Shown: piece after piece, positions 43,566-54,004 of the stretch
Numbering within the stretch: position 1 is the stretch's first letter
Layout: every line of letters begins with the position of its first letter
Assembly: GCA_021292165.1 (NCBI GenBank)
Contig: JAHFWL010000058.1
Location: 930,001-994,000 of the forward strand
Reading direction: 5' to 3'
DNA length: 64,000 nucleotides
Source of the DNA: Shinisaurus crocodilurus
Taxonomy: Eukaryota > Chordata > Lepidosauria > Squamata > Shinisauridae
Made by a program: the position numbers and the translations under genes
The notes under the pieces: model-generated
What the model saw: only the letters and a program-made list of their open reading frames with translations
Told to the model about the DNA's origin: nothing
Databases searched by the model: none

Positions 43566-44568
43566 CAGGGATGTTGAAGAGTCCTTGGTCTCGAGTCACG
43601 AGTCGAGTCACGAGTCTTTGGACCCGAGTCTCGAGTCCAAGTCCAAGTCCTTCGTCCAAAATGGTGACTCACAAGTCACGAGTCACGAGTCACTCCCAAA
43701 GCTGACTCCACGAGTCCCTATTAAAATCAATGGGGGTTTTTCCCAACAAAATAAGGCTACTTCAGATGTGTGGTTTAAATAAATTCTAGGCACAAGTGTG
43801 CCTTTTTCTTTCAAAACTCTGCAACTGATTTTGGCAAGAACAGACCAGGCAGACAAACCCAAAATAACCAGGCAGGCAGAGGAGGCAGGGAACCCCAAAG
43901 CAGGCAGGCAGAGGCCTTTGTCTTGGACAATTTAACTGTTGAACTGGTCAAGAAGAGACCAGGCAGGCAGAGGAGGCTGGGAACCCCAGACAGGCAGGCA
44001 GAGGCAGCCAAACCCAAAATGTCTGAAAGGCTGCATTTTAGAAAAATGATTTTAAAAAATAAACTTGCTGTACTTCCTAAAACTTATCCATGTTGCATTT
44101 GAGGAACATGATTTTTTCTAAATGTTTGGCCCCCATTCTGGAACGGTGAGATCTCATCACAATTCCACCCTCACTGAACACCCGCTCCACTGGTGATGAA
44201 CTTGCTGGAACCAGAAACACACTCAGAGCAGCCACACAGAGTAATCTCAGGTCCTTCTTCTGCCTCTCCCAAGTACGCAACACATCAATCAAAATAAATC
44301 TTGACACACTGTTGGGGCTGCACTCCTGGTAGCCGTCCATAGTGGCCGAGCAGCGGCACACCTCGCTTCCATGCGCTCTTCACCAGCAATCACGCTCCTC
44401 TCCACTCCTTCTGGCACAGCCCAGGGATGTTGAAGAGTCCTTGGTCTCAAGTCCCGAGTCGAGTCTCGAGTCCCATTAAAAATATTGGGACTCGAGTCCG
44501 AGTTGAGTCAGAGGGGGGACTCAGTCCGACTCACAAGTCGAGTCCTCGAGTCCAAGTCCCCATCCCTG
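43566..44568 (-). mobile_element. hAT element (hAT-B) nested in hAT-A
   Basis: Ends CAGGGATGTTGAAGAGTCC and CCATCCCTG with a perfect 8-bp duplication CCATCCAC (43558-43565, 44569-44576). Subterminal arrays of ACGAGTC/GACTCG repeats lie at both ends, probably transposase-binding motifs. It carries a transposase fragment on the minus strand (44077-44361). Confidence 0.92.
44077..44361 (-). pseudogene. hAT transposase C-terminal fragment
   Basis: A 94-codon stretch. The part LVPASSSPVERVFSEGGIVM, then RSRMGAKHLEKIMFLKCN is the hAT C-terminal dimerisation domain of the Ac/ZBED type. The DDE-like catalytic core is absent, so this is a deletion derivative that would need a transposase in trans. 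Confidence 0.88.
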
Positions 44569-45126
44569 CCATCCACTCCTCTACCCGACACCGGCGGGGC
44601 TCTGGCTCCTCTCCTCTTTTTCCTCCTTATCCTCATCCTCCGCCTCCTCCCCCTTCCACACAAACAGCACCAGCTTCTCGTTGGGAGGGAGGGAGGGAGG
44701 AAGGAAGGAAGGCAAGCAGGCAGCAGCCTCAGCCGCCGCCAAATCCCGCCCACGCAGCCTCACGAGACTACCGCCGAGAGACAGACACCCCAATCCTCCC
44801 TCACCCACCATTCAGACTTGTGGAGGCTGCAGCAGCCACCGGGACACGCCCCCTTGTGCCCGAGGGCCAATTGCGGCGTGGAGCTCAACTTAAAGGCACC
44901 CCCCACATCAAACTCTTCGGGTCAACAAACAGGCCGGTTAGGCTTGGACCGCCCCTTTCCCCCGCTGAGGACAGCCCTGCGAAGAGCGCCACTTCTCTCC
45001 AGGCCTGCCCGCCCCGCCCCGGGAGGACCTTGAGGGCTGGCGACCTATGGCTCACGTGCCCACAGAGAGGTCCCTGCGTGCCAGCTGTGGCATGCATGCC
45101 ATAGGTTCGCCATCACTGCCATAGAG

Positions 45127-46583
45127 ATTGCAGGGGAAGGTGAGGTGTGTTTTCCAAGTCTTGGAAGTGAACCACAAAAGTTTTATTTTGTCCCTGATTT
45201 AGATTCAAATCTTTTGAGTGTTTCACAATTAACAAAAAATGGTTTTCAAGTGTCTTTCACAGATTCCATGTGCTATATCAAACATGCAGGGAAAGTGTGT
45301 GCACAAGGGGAATTACAAAATTCATTGTACATACTAGATCCATTTGAAAATGATTGTGCAATTGCTGCTAAAGCTGAGGCTGAGGCAAAAGTGTTTAACT
45401 GCAAGAAACATGACAATTGTGTACAATTATTCCACAGGAGAATGGGACATGCTAGTTTTAGCTCAATTGCAAAACTACCTGAGTTATCTGAGGGTGTAAC
45501 TTTGAAACCATGTTCTGAATATGTAGAATGCACTGTTTGCAGTCAAACCAAATCACACAGAGCTGAAATCCCTAAGCATAGTGACAGAGTATCAAAAAGA
45601 ATTTTTGAACTCTTACATGCAGATTTATGTGGACCATTTGAACCCAGTCATGGGGGGAATAGATATTTTCTATCAATAGTGGATGATTTCAGTCGCTTTG
45701 GATTTATTTTTCTTTTAAAAAGAAAAAGTGATACATTTGAACAGTTTACAAATTTTGTACAATGGGCTGAAAATAGGTACAACAAACCCATAGCCACCCT
45801 AAGAACAGACAGGGGAGGTGAGTTCCTCAGTACCCAATTTAAAGGGTTTCTAGAAGAGAAAGGTATTCAGCATGAGCTGACAGCACCTTCCTCTCCTTTC
45901 CAAACTGGAGTAGCAGAAAGAAGAAACCGTACACTTCAAAACATGTTGCAACACATGTGCCCAAATGAAAGAATCTGGTTTTAGTTCTTCTTTTTGGGGT
46001 GAATCTCTAGTAACATCCAATTATTTGGTAAACAGATTGCATTGTTCTGTGTCTGGAAAAACTCCTTATGAGTTATTTCATGGAAGAAAGCCAAAGTTGG
46101 CTCACATCAGAGTTTTTGGGTGTGTTTTGTCCATGTGCAGAGTGAAAAGCAAACAAAGCTGTCTCAAAGAAGCTTTGAATGGAAATTCCTTGGCTATGAT
46201 GCACATTCAAAAGCTTACAGGTGTTGGTCTTCAAGTCACAATGGTGTTGTTGTGAGCAGAGACATTATATTCCATGAACATTCACAGGAAGAAAAAACAA
46301 ACAATTTGGTGGTTTGTCATTTCAGGAGGAGTCTGATACACAGAACCAGGCTTCTGTGTCAGATTCAGATGAAAATGAACCTGAGATAGAGGGACAGTCA
46401 GAGGCTGCTGATGAACAACCTCTAAGACGTTCAGGAAGGGAGAGAAAAATCCCAATCAGGTATCAGGATGAATTTCAAAGCAAACATGTGGTTCATAGAG
46501 CATTAAAAATGGTGTTTGAACCAGAAAGTTTTCAAGAAATTAGGAACATGGAACCAGAAATGCAAAAACATTGACTTGATGCT
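45127..46583 (+). pseudogene. copia-1 integrase region
   Basis: After the hAT target duplication the frame resumes. It has the GAG-pre-integrase zinc site (FHRRMGHASF ... CTVCSQTKSH, an H-H-C-C pattern), then the integrase core with catalytic residues in LLHADLCGPFE (D), TLRTDRGGEFLS (D) and QTGVAERRNRTL (E). The frame shifts near 45960 (ORFs 45145-45984 and 45965-46255) and again at about 46200 and 46300. The conserved post-core motif RRSGRERKIPIRY before the RT is intact. A stop lies at 46572-46574. The D-D-E triad is present, but the frameshifts make it inactive. Confidence 0.88.
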
Positions 46584-47096
46584 ATGGAGGAAGAAATAGA
46601 ATCAATGCATACAAATGACACGTGGGAACTTGTACCTTTGCCCACAGATAGAAAACCCATAACGTGTAGATGGGTATTTAAATTGAAACAAAATGAAAAT
46701 GGTCAAATAGAAAGGTACAAAGCAAGACTGGTAGCAAGAGGTTTTGCACAAAGACACAACATTGACTATGACACAGTGTATGCTCCCATAACCAAATATT
46801 CCAGTGTGAGATTGTTACTGAAACTTGCTGCAGAGAAACAACTCTGTGTTTCTCATTTTGATGTCAAAACAGCTTTTCTGTATGGGCATCTAGAAGAAGA
46901 AATTTACAAGCAACAACCTGAAGGGTTTGTAACAGAACCAGGGTTAGTATGCAAGCTCAAATGCTCAATTTATGGATTGAAACAAGCTGCCAGATGCTGG
47001 AACAAAAAGTTAGACACTGTTTTGACAGGTATAGGTTTCAAACAAAGCAAGGCAGACCATTGTCTATACACCCTCTTTACACCAACCCAGTCAGAT
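46584..47096 (+). pseudogene. copia-1 reverse transcriptase, 5' part
   Basis: Copia-type RT start (EEEIESMHTNDTWELVPLP; CRWVFKLKQNENGQIERYKA) with the first catalytic Asp in FDVKTAFLYGHLEEEIYKQQ and SIYGLKQAARCW. The frame runs into foreign DNA at about 47.08-47.11 kb, just before the YVDD box, which is therefore missing. It resumes at 54.60 kb. Confidence 0.9.
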
Positions 47097-47112
47097 TCAG
47101 TGGGATTACCGT

Positions 47113-49618
47113 ACTCACTTTCCTGCTGAGAATCCCCGCTGCACTCGCAATGTCTGGCCTACAGGTGGTGGCCAAGTAGAGAAGCTTTCCTATTGCTGAC
47201 CTGTACTTGTTGTTGTCAGGCAAAGGCTTTGACTCTTCCTGGTTCTTTAGAAAGTCAGTGTTCATGGGTGTGGCGACTGGATGTGCTTCTTGCATCTCCA
47301 GGCCGTTAATTAGTTCAGCAACCTTCTGCTTCTGACTTAGTAGAAAAGAACCATCTTCTTCTCTCTCTATTTGGATTCCAAGGTAGTAGTGTACTTTTCC
47401 TAGTTCTTTGACTCCTACATCCTTGCTTAAATGTTTCACAACCTCTGTGTAGTCTCTGTCATTTGCTGTTGCAATGATCAAATCATCAACAAATGCAAGA
47501 ACGTAAGAGAGTTGTCCATCATTGCATTTGGTGTACAAACACTTATCTGCATTCCCTTGTTTGTACCCTAGTTGTGTCAGCATCTTGTGTAACTTTATAT
47601 TCTAGGCCCTGGCAGCCTGCTTGAGTCCATACAAGCCCTTCTGGAGCTTGCACACCAAATGGGCTTCCTGTGGTTTGACAAAACCCTTTGGCTGTTTCAT
47701 ATAAATCTCCTCTGAGATTTCACCGTACAAAAATGCTATCTTTATGTCAATGTGCTCCATCTGCTTTGAAGCCGCTATGCTCAAAAGCGTTCTCACTGTG
47801 CTGTACCTCACAGTGGGGGCAAATGTGGCATCATAATCTTCTCCATATTGCTGGCTGAAGCCTTGAGCTACAAGTCTCGCTTTGTAGCGCTGCACTTCCC
47901 CTTCTGCCCCTTGCTCAATTTTAAAAATCCACTTACTTCCTATGGCCTTCTTTCCAGGAGGTAGGTCAGTAAGCGTCCATGTCTTGTTCTGATGCAGTGC
48001 ATCCATCTCCTCCTGCGCAGCCTTCCTCCAGAGATTGGCTTCTGTGTCTGGCATCTCCTTTATCTCCTCCCATGTTAGAAGGTTCTTGGGGTAGCGCCGA
48101 CCCTACAGAGTAGGACAGCCGGAGTGGTGGAACATCTCTGTTGGATCTAGATGACCGTCTGACCTGTGGTTCTGGAACCGCATCAGCTTCATCGTCCTCC
48201 TCCAGTGCAGGCATGTCCTCATCACTCTGCTCCTCTTCGTCTCTGCTGCTGCTTTCAGGGGTTGGGTACTGTGGGGCTTTACCTCCTCTTGCCAGCTCCT
48301 TGCGCTGCAGTTCCTTTATTGTGCTTGTGTCTCTATGTCCAAGTCTTCTGTGCCAAAGCTCCAGATCAGCCTCATCCTTCTTCTTTGGGCACGCCACTTT
48401 AGCAGACTGAGATTCTGAAACAATAACCTCATACACGCCATTGATCAGACTAGCTTCAACAAACACTTTACCATTTTCGGCCACTTTACACCTGTCACCT
48501 TCAAATAGTACTTTGAAGCCTTTCCTTGCTAAAGTGGAGACACTGAGCATGTTGCAACTTAATTTTGGAACGTAGAGAACTCTGTCTACACAGTTCTTTC
48601 TGGTTTCACCACCAACCTTGCAGTGTAGAACTCCTGAGCCTGCACCTTGTGCCTTTATCACATTGCCATCTGCAATCTGGATATCCTCACTTTGTGATTC
48701 TTCAATCTCATTGATTTCTTTGAAGAATCCTCTCTCGTGTGAGAAATGGCTCGATGCACCCGAATCTATGACCCATTTGTTTGACTTACTTTTGTAACAG
48801 TTAGCTGCTAAACTCTTCTGTTGCATCAGTAAGCTATTCTCATCAATCCCCTTCTTTTCCTTTTGCTGCCTAAAAGGTGGGGGCTTCTTTGTCTTTGGGG
48901 CCTTACAGAACTTGGCAATATGTCCCTCTTTGTTGCAATTAAAGCAGACAATTCTCTTGGATGTGCCTTTCCCATTCCCTTGGGACAAGTAGTTTGAGTC
49001 ACTTTGCTTAGAATGCCTGATTGGAGATTCTTCCCTTCTCTCAACACATTCTTCTCTCAAATGACCAATTATATCTTTTAGGGTTAAATCTGGGACACTG
49101 TCCATTCTGGATATAAAAATCTCAAACTTATATCCCAGTGACCCCAGGAAGTAGCAGACCTTCTGATCTTCATTCATCACGTATTCTGCCAGTCTTAACT
49201 TTTCAATAATAGTTAAAAACTCTTCCACATGACTTCCACAATCTTTCTTGCACTCAAGCTTCAAATGAAACATATCTCTCACTAGGCGCCTGTGAGACCG
49301 CTTGCTTGTAAACCCAAATGCCTTTTCTAGGTTATGGAGCACTTCTCTGGCTGTTTCCCCTTCTCCAGCATGGATCATTTGGCAATCAGTTAAATTTTCT
49401 ATGATAACAGATATTGCTATCCTGTTTTGCTTTTCCCATTCTATGGCTGCTGCTCTGGCCTCTTCACCAGTGCCACTGGGCTTATCTTCTTTAATACAGC
49501 CCAGGACTTCAAGTCTGTCCAAAATCACTTTCAATCGCCTATTCCATTGTATGAAATTTGCTTAAGTTAATTTGGGCAGCCTGGAGAAGCTCTCTCCTCT
49601 TGAGTTTGCTCCGCTCAT
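47113..49618 (-). pseudogene. copia-2 gag-pol, integrase core deleted
   Basis: The start ATG at 49618 (MSGANSRGESFSRL) is followed by one TAA near 49563; the frame is then open from 49561 to 47966. Order: gag (NFIQWNRRLKVILDRLE), zinc knuckle CFNCNKEGHIAKFC, protease WVIDSGASSHF, pre-integrase ELWHRRLGHRDTSTIKELQR, then directly an acidic linker (SDEDMPALEEDD) and VRRSSRSNRD just before RT. The integrase DDE core, usually about 250-300 residues, is missing, yet the frame is kept across the join. RT motifs are HIDIKIAFLYGEISEEIYMK and SYVLAFVDDLIIA, with one stop/frame break near 47590-47605. RNase H is cut after CRPDIASAAGILSRK. Not functional. Confidence 0.9.
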
Positions 49619-49920
49619 CTTCAGGGATCAAAAATCAAGAAAAATGCCCAAAAATTCAAAATTGGGAAAAATGCCAAACTCAAAAGTGGAAAAATGTGCA
49701 AAACTCAAAAACTGAAAATGCCCCAAACTCAAAAACCTTCACTGCCTTACTACTGCCTTCTGAGGAAAGGGGGTTTCTCTTTCACAAGGAGACAATGGAG
49801 TCACCATGTGCTCACCAGGGAACAAAGAAAAATATGACCGCTTTGGATTCCCCCTGAAGAGGAATCCAGTGGCATCCACCAAAATGCTACCAAAACAATC
49901 TATTCTGGGCCCATAACCCG

Positions 49921-50530
49921 TGTTGGGACTTGAAAAAGATACTAGGAGAGGATATATTGTGGAGTAATATCCTTCCTATCTCACGTTAGTGAGATCAGCA
50001 GAGTACAGTCCCTTTTCAGCTTAAAAGAAGCTTAGATTTGGCTAGTGTTAGCCAGTTAGCATTTGGTAATCCAGGATGCTTTAAGGCAGACTGGATTTCC
50101 CTGGTTTTGCCCCCTTTTCTCTCCCTCAGAACAATAATCAGAGACACAGTCTTGTAAAAGTTAAAAGTAACATTTACTCACTCAGATTATGCAGTTTCAT
50201 TCAGGCAGGCTTAAAAGCGTTTCTTACAGTTGGTTACAAGTTCATTTGTAGTTACTTGGGGTCTGAACTTGTGGAGTTCAGACCAGCAACTCTGGCTACA
50301 TGCTGCTACAAGGACCACGTGGAGACAACAACCTGGTGGTGCCAAGCTCACTCCAGTCTGAACAGAAAGAGGAAGAAGCTGGGAGCAACGCCCACTTCCT
50401 GTTCAGGCTGTTAATAATTCACTGAGTACCTTCTAGGAAAACCACCCTAGAAGGTATCAGTGATCTTAATCATTTCACCCAATTACCTGGTGAAACATTA
50501 GGTTTTGACTGCAATTTTAATTATCCAACA
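49921..50530 (-). repeat. copia-2 5' LTR
   Basis: 610 bp; on the minus strand TGTTGGATAATTAAAATTGC at the start and AAGTCCCAACA at the end. Confidence 0.88.
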
Positions 50531-51840
50531 TTTGATAATGATGACTCCCAAGGACACATGCACAGAATGGGATAGATCAACAGTGGATAACTGCAAGAGG
50601 TCCAGAGGAAACTTCTGCCCACCCCCCCACCACACATATCCCCCTGTGGACCGCAGAAAAGGATGTGCATGGAATCTGTGGGGGTGGTAAGGAAGCTCAA
50701 TCCACGGTCCAATTCTGCCCACAGCTGACTTAAGGGGAATAATCAGCCAGAGAGGGTCAGAACTCAGAAAAGAATCCCTTCATTGACAACACCACGCTGT
50801 AATGAATCTCTCCAAGGAAGGGGCAGGCACAAGAAAGGCCACCCTCTTTATACCTTTCCATCAGGCATTTTGCTCTAAACATGCGTTCTGGCAATATTTC
50901 TAATGTCAGCATTCTCATTTTTCTCTGCAAGACTTGTTCTCGTTGAAACCTTACGATCTGATCTCCTCTGCCATTTTCCAGGAGGAAAAACCCCGATCAT
51001 ATAGGGAGTGAGAGGAGGATAGAGAAGGAAGAGGACACTTCTTTGAAGGGTATATGCCCTTTTAATTCAGTCTTGTAATCTTATCTTGCATGATCAACAT
51101 CACAATGCAGACAATTATTTTACTACTCTATCTCATCAAGGAATATCAACAAGCCAGTTAAAGTTACAGCCTGAGCTAGACTGCTTAGAGTGTCTTTCAA
51201 AAGCCAGGGGGAAAGTTCCGTGCAGAAAAGGCAAAGGAATACTTATTACATTATTTTTTTCATATTACATAGGGACACCCCCCCTATTTTCCCTGAGTAA
51301 TCAGGCTTGTGGCCATGTGACACTGTGAGTATGTGTAACTAAAGCACTGCACCTCTCCCAGCCTGTGATGGAGGCTGGGTGGTGACGGTTATGAACAACA
51401 GAGCTAGGACTAGGAGCCATCCCACTAATTCATCAATCTCTTCATCAATTCCCATAATTCGGGGGCGGGTAGCTGCTGGCCCAGCAGACAGAGGTTGCTG
51501 GAAAGCTACTCCCATAAAATCTTTCGGGCATCGGAACTGGTGGTGAGGCATGATGGGAGTTGCAATTCAGCACGATACGGAGGGCCACCACCAGTTGCCA
51601 AGGCATGCTATAAACGATGTGTCTACTTACTACACATTGCACCGTTTAGCCCAGTGCTGCCTCTCTGATAGATGATCTTTCACCCGCAGCAAGTCAGGAA
51701 GAGCACCCCTGCCCTAGTGCCCCACAGAACCAACACAGAAGGATAGCTCCTGGCCTGGCCTCCTCTCCATCCTTGGCTTGTGTTGCCCCCACGTCATATA
51801 GAAAATATCATAACAAATCTATTGGGAGATCTTAGTTATA
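50531..51840. other. Non-copia DNA carried in the composite insertion
   Basis: Unique-looking DNA between the copia-2 LTR and the V2R-like relic. It contains a MITE-like motif near 51547-51565 (TGATGGGAGTTGCAATTC) and a 70-codon minus-strand ORF (51339-51551) with a hydrophobic stretch (LVGWLLVLALLFITV), which I do not believe is a gene. No clear gene is seen. Confidence 0.4.
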
Positions 51841-51841
51841 C

Positions 51842-51943
51842 CACCAAAGTCCATTTTTTCCTTTTCACATGTAGGCCGTTGCACCACATGCCCAGAAGAA
51901 CAGTATCCAAACATGGACCAAGATATCAAGCAACCTGGGGGAA
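51842..51943 (+). pseudogene. Vomeronasal type-2 receptor exon relic (V2R-like)
   Basis: One plus-strand frame reads GRCTTCPEEQYPNMDQD. The C-x2-CPE-x-QYPN-x-DQD pattern is a hallmark of the cysteine-rich (NCD3G) exon of V2R family class C receptors. It is preceded by weakly similar sequence and followed by a stop near 51944. The following receptor exon (YEEPLG, membrane domain) is not found. Squamates have very large V2R families with many pseudogenes, so a stray dead exon is expected. The match is short. Confidence 0.45.
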
Positions 51944-52320
51944 CAGCAGTCTGACAGCAATCCCCGGGAAATTTTTGGAGCAGATTATAAGAAGTCAGTC
52001 TGCAACTGCAACTGTACGCCCCTTGAAAGCAATGCATTTTATAGGGTATGTCATTTACTGGGGTCAAAATTAATTTTTCTCAAATTTGTGGTATAGGGGA
52101 TCTAAAACTATGTCTTTTGATGTCAGGTATTCAAATCTGCTATTATGTTTTTGATTGGAGAACATTTGGCACGGGCAAATCGGCACTTGAACATAACACA
52201 TTGACATTAGTCACTGCTCTCGGAAAACAGTGTATAATGCTAAGAAGCTTTTATCTTCTGTTGTGAAAACCATAGAGTTTGCATAAAACATATCTCTCTA
52301 AACAAGCAACAACAAAACAG

Positions 52321-52680
52321 AATGTAACACCCCTTTAACAATTATACAATAAGTTTCATTACGTCTTGTTTTGATTCATTCATTCTTAGACATCAACCGC
52401 CGACTTGCCTCTTCTTGACCTCTTATATATCCCTCAGATCAGGTTTCTCTGCTGTATATAGTTTGCCTGCTGCAGTGCTGTGCTGCCTGCCTCTGTGACT
52501 TGTTTGGCAATTCTTTCTACAGAATGTTTGCTCCGCCCAAGTGCATAACAGAGCGGCCTACCAGGCCAGAATAGAATAACCCGCACTCGATCCCTTTGCA
52601 GTTCATTGTATGTAAATATGTAAATAAACGTGGCCCAGTTAAACACCAACTGATTGTCTCGATTCTTCATTTCCCACCTG
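52321..52680 (+). promoter_or_regulatory. LTR-like promoter/polyA module
   Basis: A TATA-like CTTATATATCCCT (near 52419) is followed about 200 bp later by AATAAA (near 52622) and a short T/C-rich tail, the spacing of a U3-R-U5 unit on the plus strand. No target duplication or primer site was found. It could equally be an unrelated promoter and polyA signal. Confidence 0.3.
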
Positions 52681-52924
52681 TACGTCCGCAATTTATGCCT
52701 CGTGATGTCTGGCCTGATAATTTAAAACCCTGCACTCCCCACCAAATGGCCTGTTTGGTTAATGTGAGATTAGTGTTTTCTGTATAGTCGTGGTGTCCAT
52801 GTGAAAACTCATAACAGGTTTATTCTGTATTTTCAGCACAGCCTTGGCTAATATGCCAAGTTTACGCGTGTCCAAACCCCCACCCCCACCCCCAAACTTG
52901 TGAGGATAAAAGAGACAACAGAGC

Positions 52925-53475
52925 CTGTATGCCATGGCACCATTTTATTCTGCTTTTACAGTTGTAAGAAAATCTTTATAGTTTCTGTTTTAAATCACTT
53001 TCATGACATGATTTAAAAATACATGGTCAGAGCTTTTAAGATATTTATTTAATTGCTTAAGCGCCTTGTGCGACCTGCCAACCTTAGTCACCGATATTAA
53101 TACAGTGTCCACACAATTCTGGGTCAGAGCAAGGCAATTAAAACTATAAGCGATCAGAGTGACAATGTGCAAGATGCTTTTAAAACATATCTTCCCACAT
53201 ACAATTCTCAGCTTTCTAGAGATGACTCTATTAGTCCATGTCAAACACTCGTGGGAAGACAAGCCTGGCTCTTGAATTTGGCAACCCAGACAGGTCTCCT
53301 TCGCATATTGCATTAAACAATATCGCAAGACGCCAAAAACGGTTGCCCTGACGATACAAAGCATAGCCCTCCGCGATTTCCGGGGTGAAGAGCAATCTAT
53401 TTCCCCAGCCTGCAGACCAAGGATACTTTTAAGGACAGAGCTGCGTGGCTGATCCATTGTCAGCTCAGCAGAATC
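52925..53475 (-). CDS. Last exon of an unrecognised spliced gene (ORF2)
   Basis: The minus-strand frame 53457-52990 encodes 155 residues from an ATG in strong context (ACAATGG). A consensus acceptor (TTTCTTAG/GATTC at 53475) lies 18 nt upstream, and the frame stays open to it. A proposed upstream exon (53559-53645) contributes an in-frame ATG at 53582, for 169 residues in total. The protein is basic and cysteine-rich (RKSRRAMLC, then a C-x2-C-x9-H-x-C cluster at residues 56-71 of the exon frame that could bind zinc). A hydrophobic middle (SILHIVTLIAYSF) and a Lys/His-rich end follow. AATAAA lies at 52944-52949, 41 nt after the stop. I do not recognise the family. Cysteine clusters of this sort occur in small accessory proteins of DNA viruses, among other places, so a viral or retroelement origin is possible but unproven. 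Confidence 0.5.
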
Positions 53476-53558
53476 CTAAGAAAGAATTTAAAGAAAGGTT
53501 TAGACCATGAGTTTATTTCTGTCTTTTAATACAAGATGCTACAGATAATCACACAAAC

Positions 53559-53645
53559 CTCTGGCTGAATGTTTTCAGTCATACTTCACAGCATTGCTGC
53601 GGTCAGTCCACCATCTTCTGCTTCTTCGTTCTTTGATACCTCTCC
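53559..53645 (-). CDS. Proposed middle exon shared by ORF1 and ORF2
   Basis: An 87-nt segment between a good acceptor (TATTTCTAG/GGAG) and a usable donor (CCAGAG/GTTTGT). It finishes ORF1 (20 codons ending in TGA at 53586). Three bases later it starts ORF2 (ATG at 53582, eight codons before the donor). A stop-then-start at 3 nt on one spliced RNA suggests reinitiation or alternative splicing. All exon lengths and phases agree with one another. Confidence 0.45.
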
Positions 53646-53779
53646 CTAGAAATAGAAATAGAAAAAAAACCTTCTATTGAAATACTTCTGGGGCCTGTTA
53701 CCATTTTCCTCTATTCGCCCCCGGCCCAACACAAAAAACTGCCCCCACCCCCCACCTCTCATTCCTTCTTTTTCTTTAC

Positions 53780-54004
53780 CTGTGCAAGTTCAACGAGGTT
53801 CTCGGCCGCTACCACTTCCAAGAGGCTGTGCCACATTCGGTGTTTAGTAGTCTCCTCTGTTTGTATATTTTTAGGTGATGGAAAAACTTCATCAGCACTA
53901 TCTTCAGAACTGATATACCGCTTTTGGGGGGTAGGTTCTGCATCCATTGGAGGTGTAGCGGTAGACTTTGTTTGGCTGTTCTGGTTCACAGCTGCGGGTT
54001 TGTA
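53780..54004 (-). CDS. Proposed upstream exon with ORF1
   Basis: The minus-strand frame from ATG 53947 (context CCAATGG) begins MDAEPTPQKRYISSEDSADE. It continues with WHSLLEVVAAENLVELAQ to a consensus donor (CACAG/GTAAAG) at 53780. With the middle exon it totals 75 residues. It is acidic/serine-rich at the N-terminus with a short amphipathic leucine-rich helix near the end. The frame is open upstream to 54004, where TTTTGACAG/TAC could be an acceptor. An exon further upstream (ending at the donor ACCAG/GTGAGA at 54087, with an ATG at 54121) may supply the 5' leader. No family is recognised. Confidence 0.45.

Larger units (their letters stand above)
42046..45118. mobile_element. hAT element (hAT-A) inserted in copia-1
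   Basis: Ends CAGTGATGGCAAACCTTTTT and GGTTCGCCATCACTG with a perfect 8-bp duplication CCATAGAG (42038-42045, 45119-45126). A 930-bp relative with the same ends sits at 57035-57964. The inside contains SINE-derived inverted repeats (42617-42875), G/A-rich tandem duplications (about 42885-43490) and another hAT (43566-44568). No intact transposase of its own is visible. Confidence 0.93.
47113..50530 (-). mobile_element. Second Ty1/copia element (copia-2), 3'-truncated
   Basis: On the minus strand: 5' LTR (50530 to 49921), primer site (49920 to 49905, again matching tRNA-iMet anticodon half), gag, protease, pre-integrase, RT. It stops abruptly at about 47113 within RNase H, with no 3' LTR. It is a different lineage from copia-1 (different LTR; RT box FVDD). 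The 5' flank at 50531 is TTTGA. The truncation junction abuts copia-1 RT with no visible duplication. Confidence 0.92.

Noticed and set aside
44427..45104. A 225-codon plus-strand ORF
   Set aside because: It crosses the end of hAT-B into GC-rich hAT-A sequence. Several overlapping frames are equally open, as expected from base composition.
46584..49534. A single fused copia gene on both strands
   Set aside because: The plus-strand and minus-strand RT segments belong to two different elements; protein sequence and LTRs differ.
51339..51642. Minus-strand ORF with a membrane-like segment
   Set aside because: Short, isolated, starts in a MITE-like motif, and has no splice or promoter context; insufficient support.
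51875..52045. Apparent 171-nt internal exon with good splice sites in two further frames
   Set aside because: The frame that looks like a real protein (V2R-like) has stops inside this interval, so the tidy 57-codon exon is misleading.
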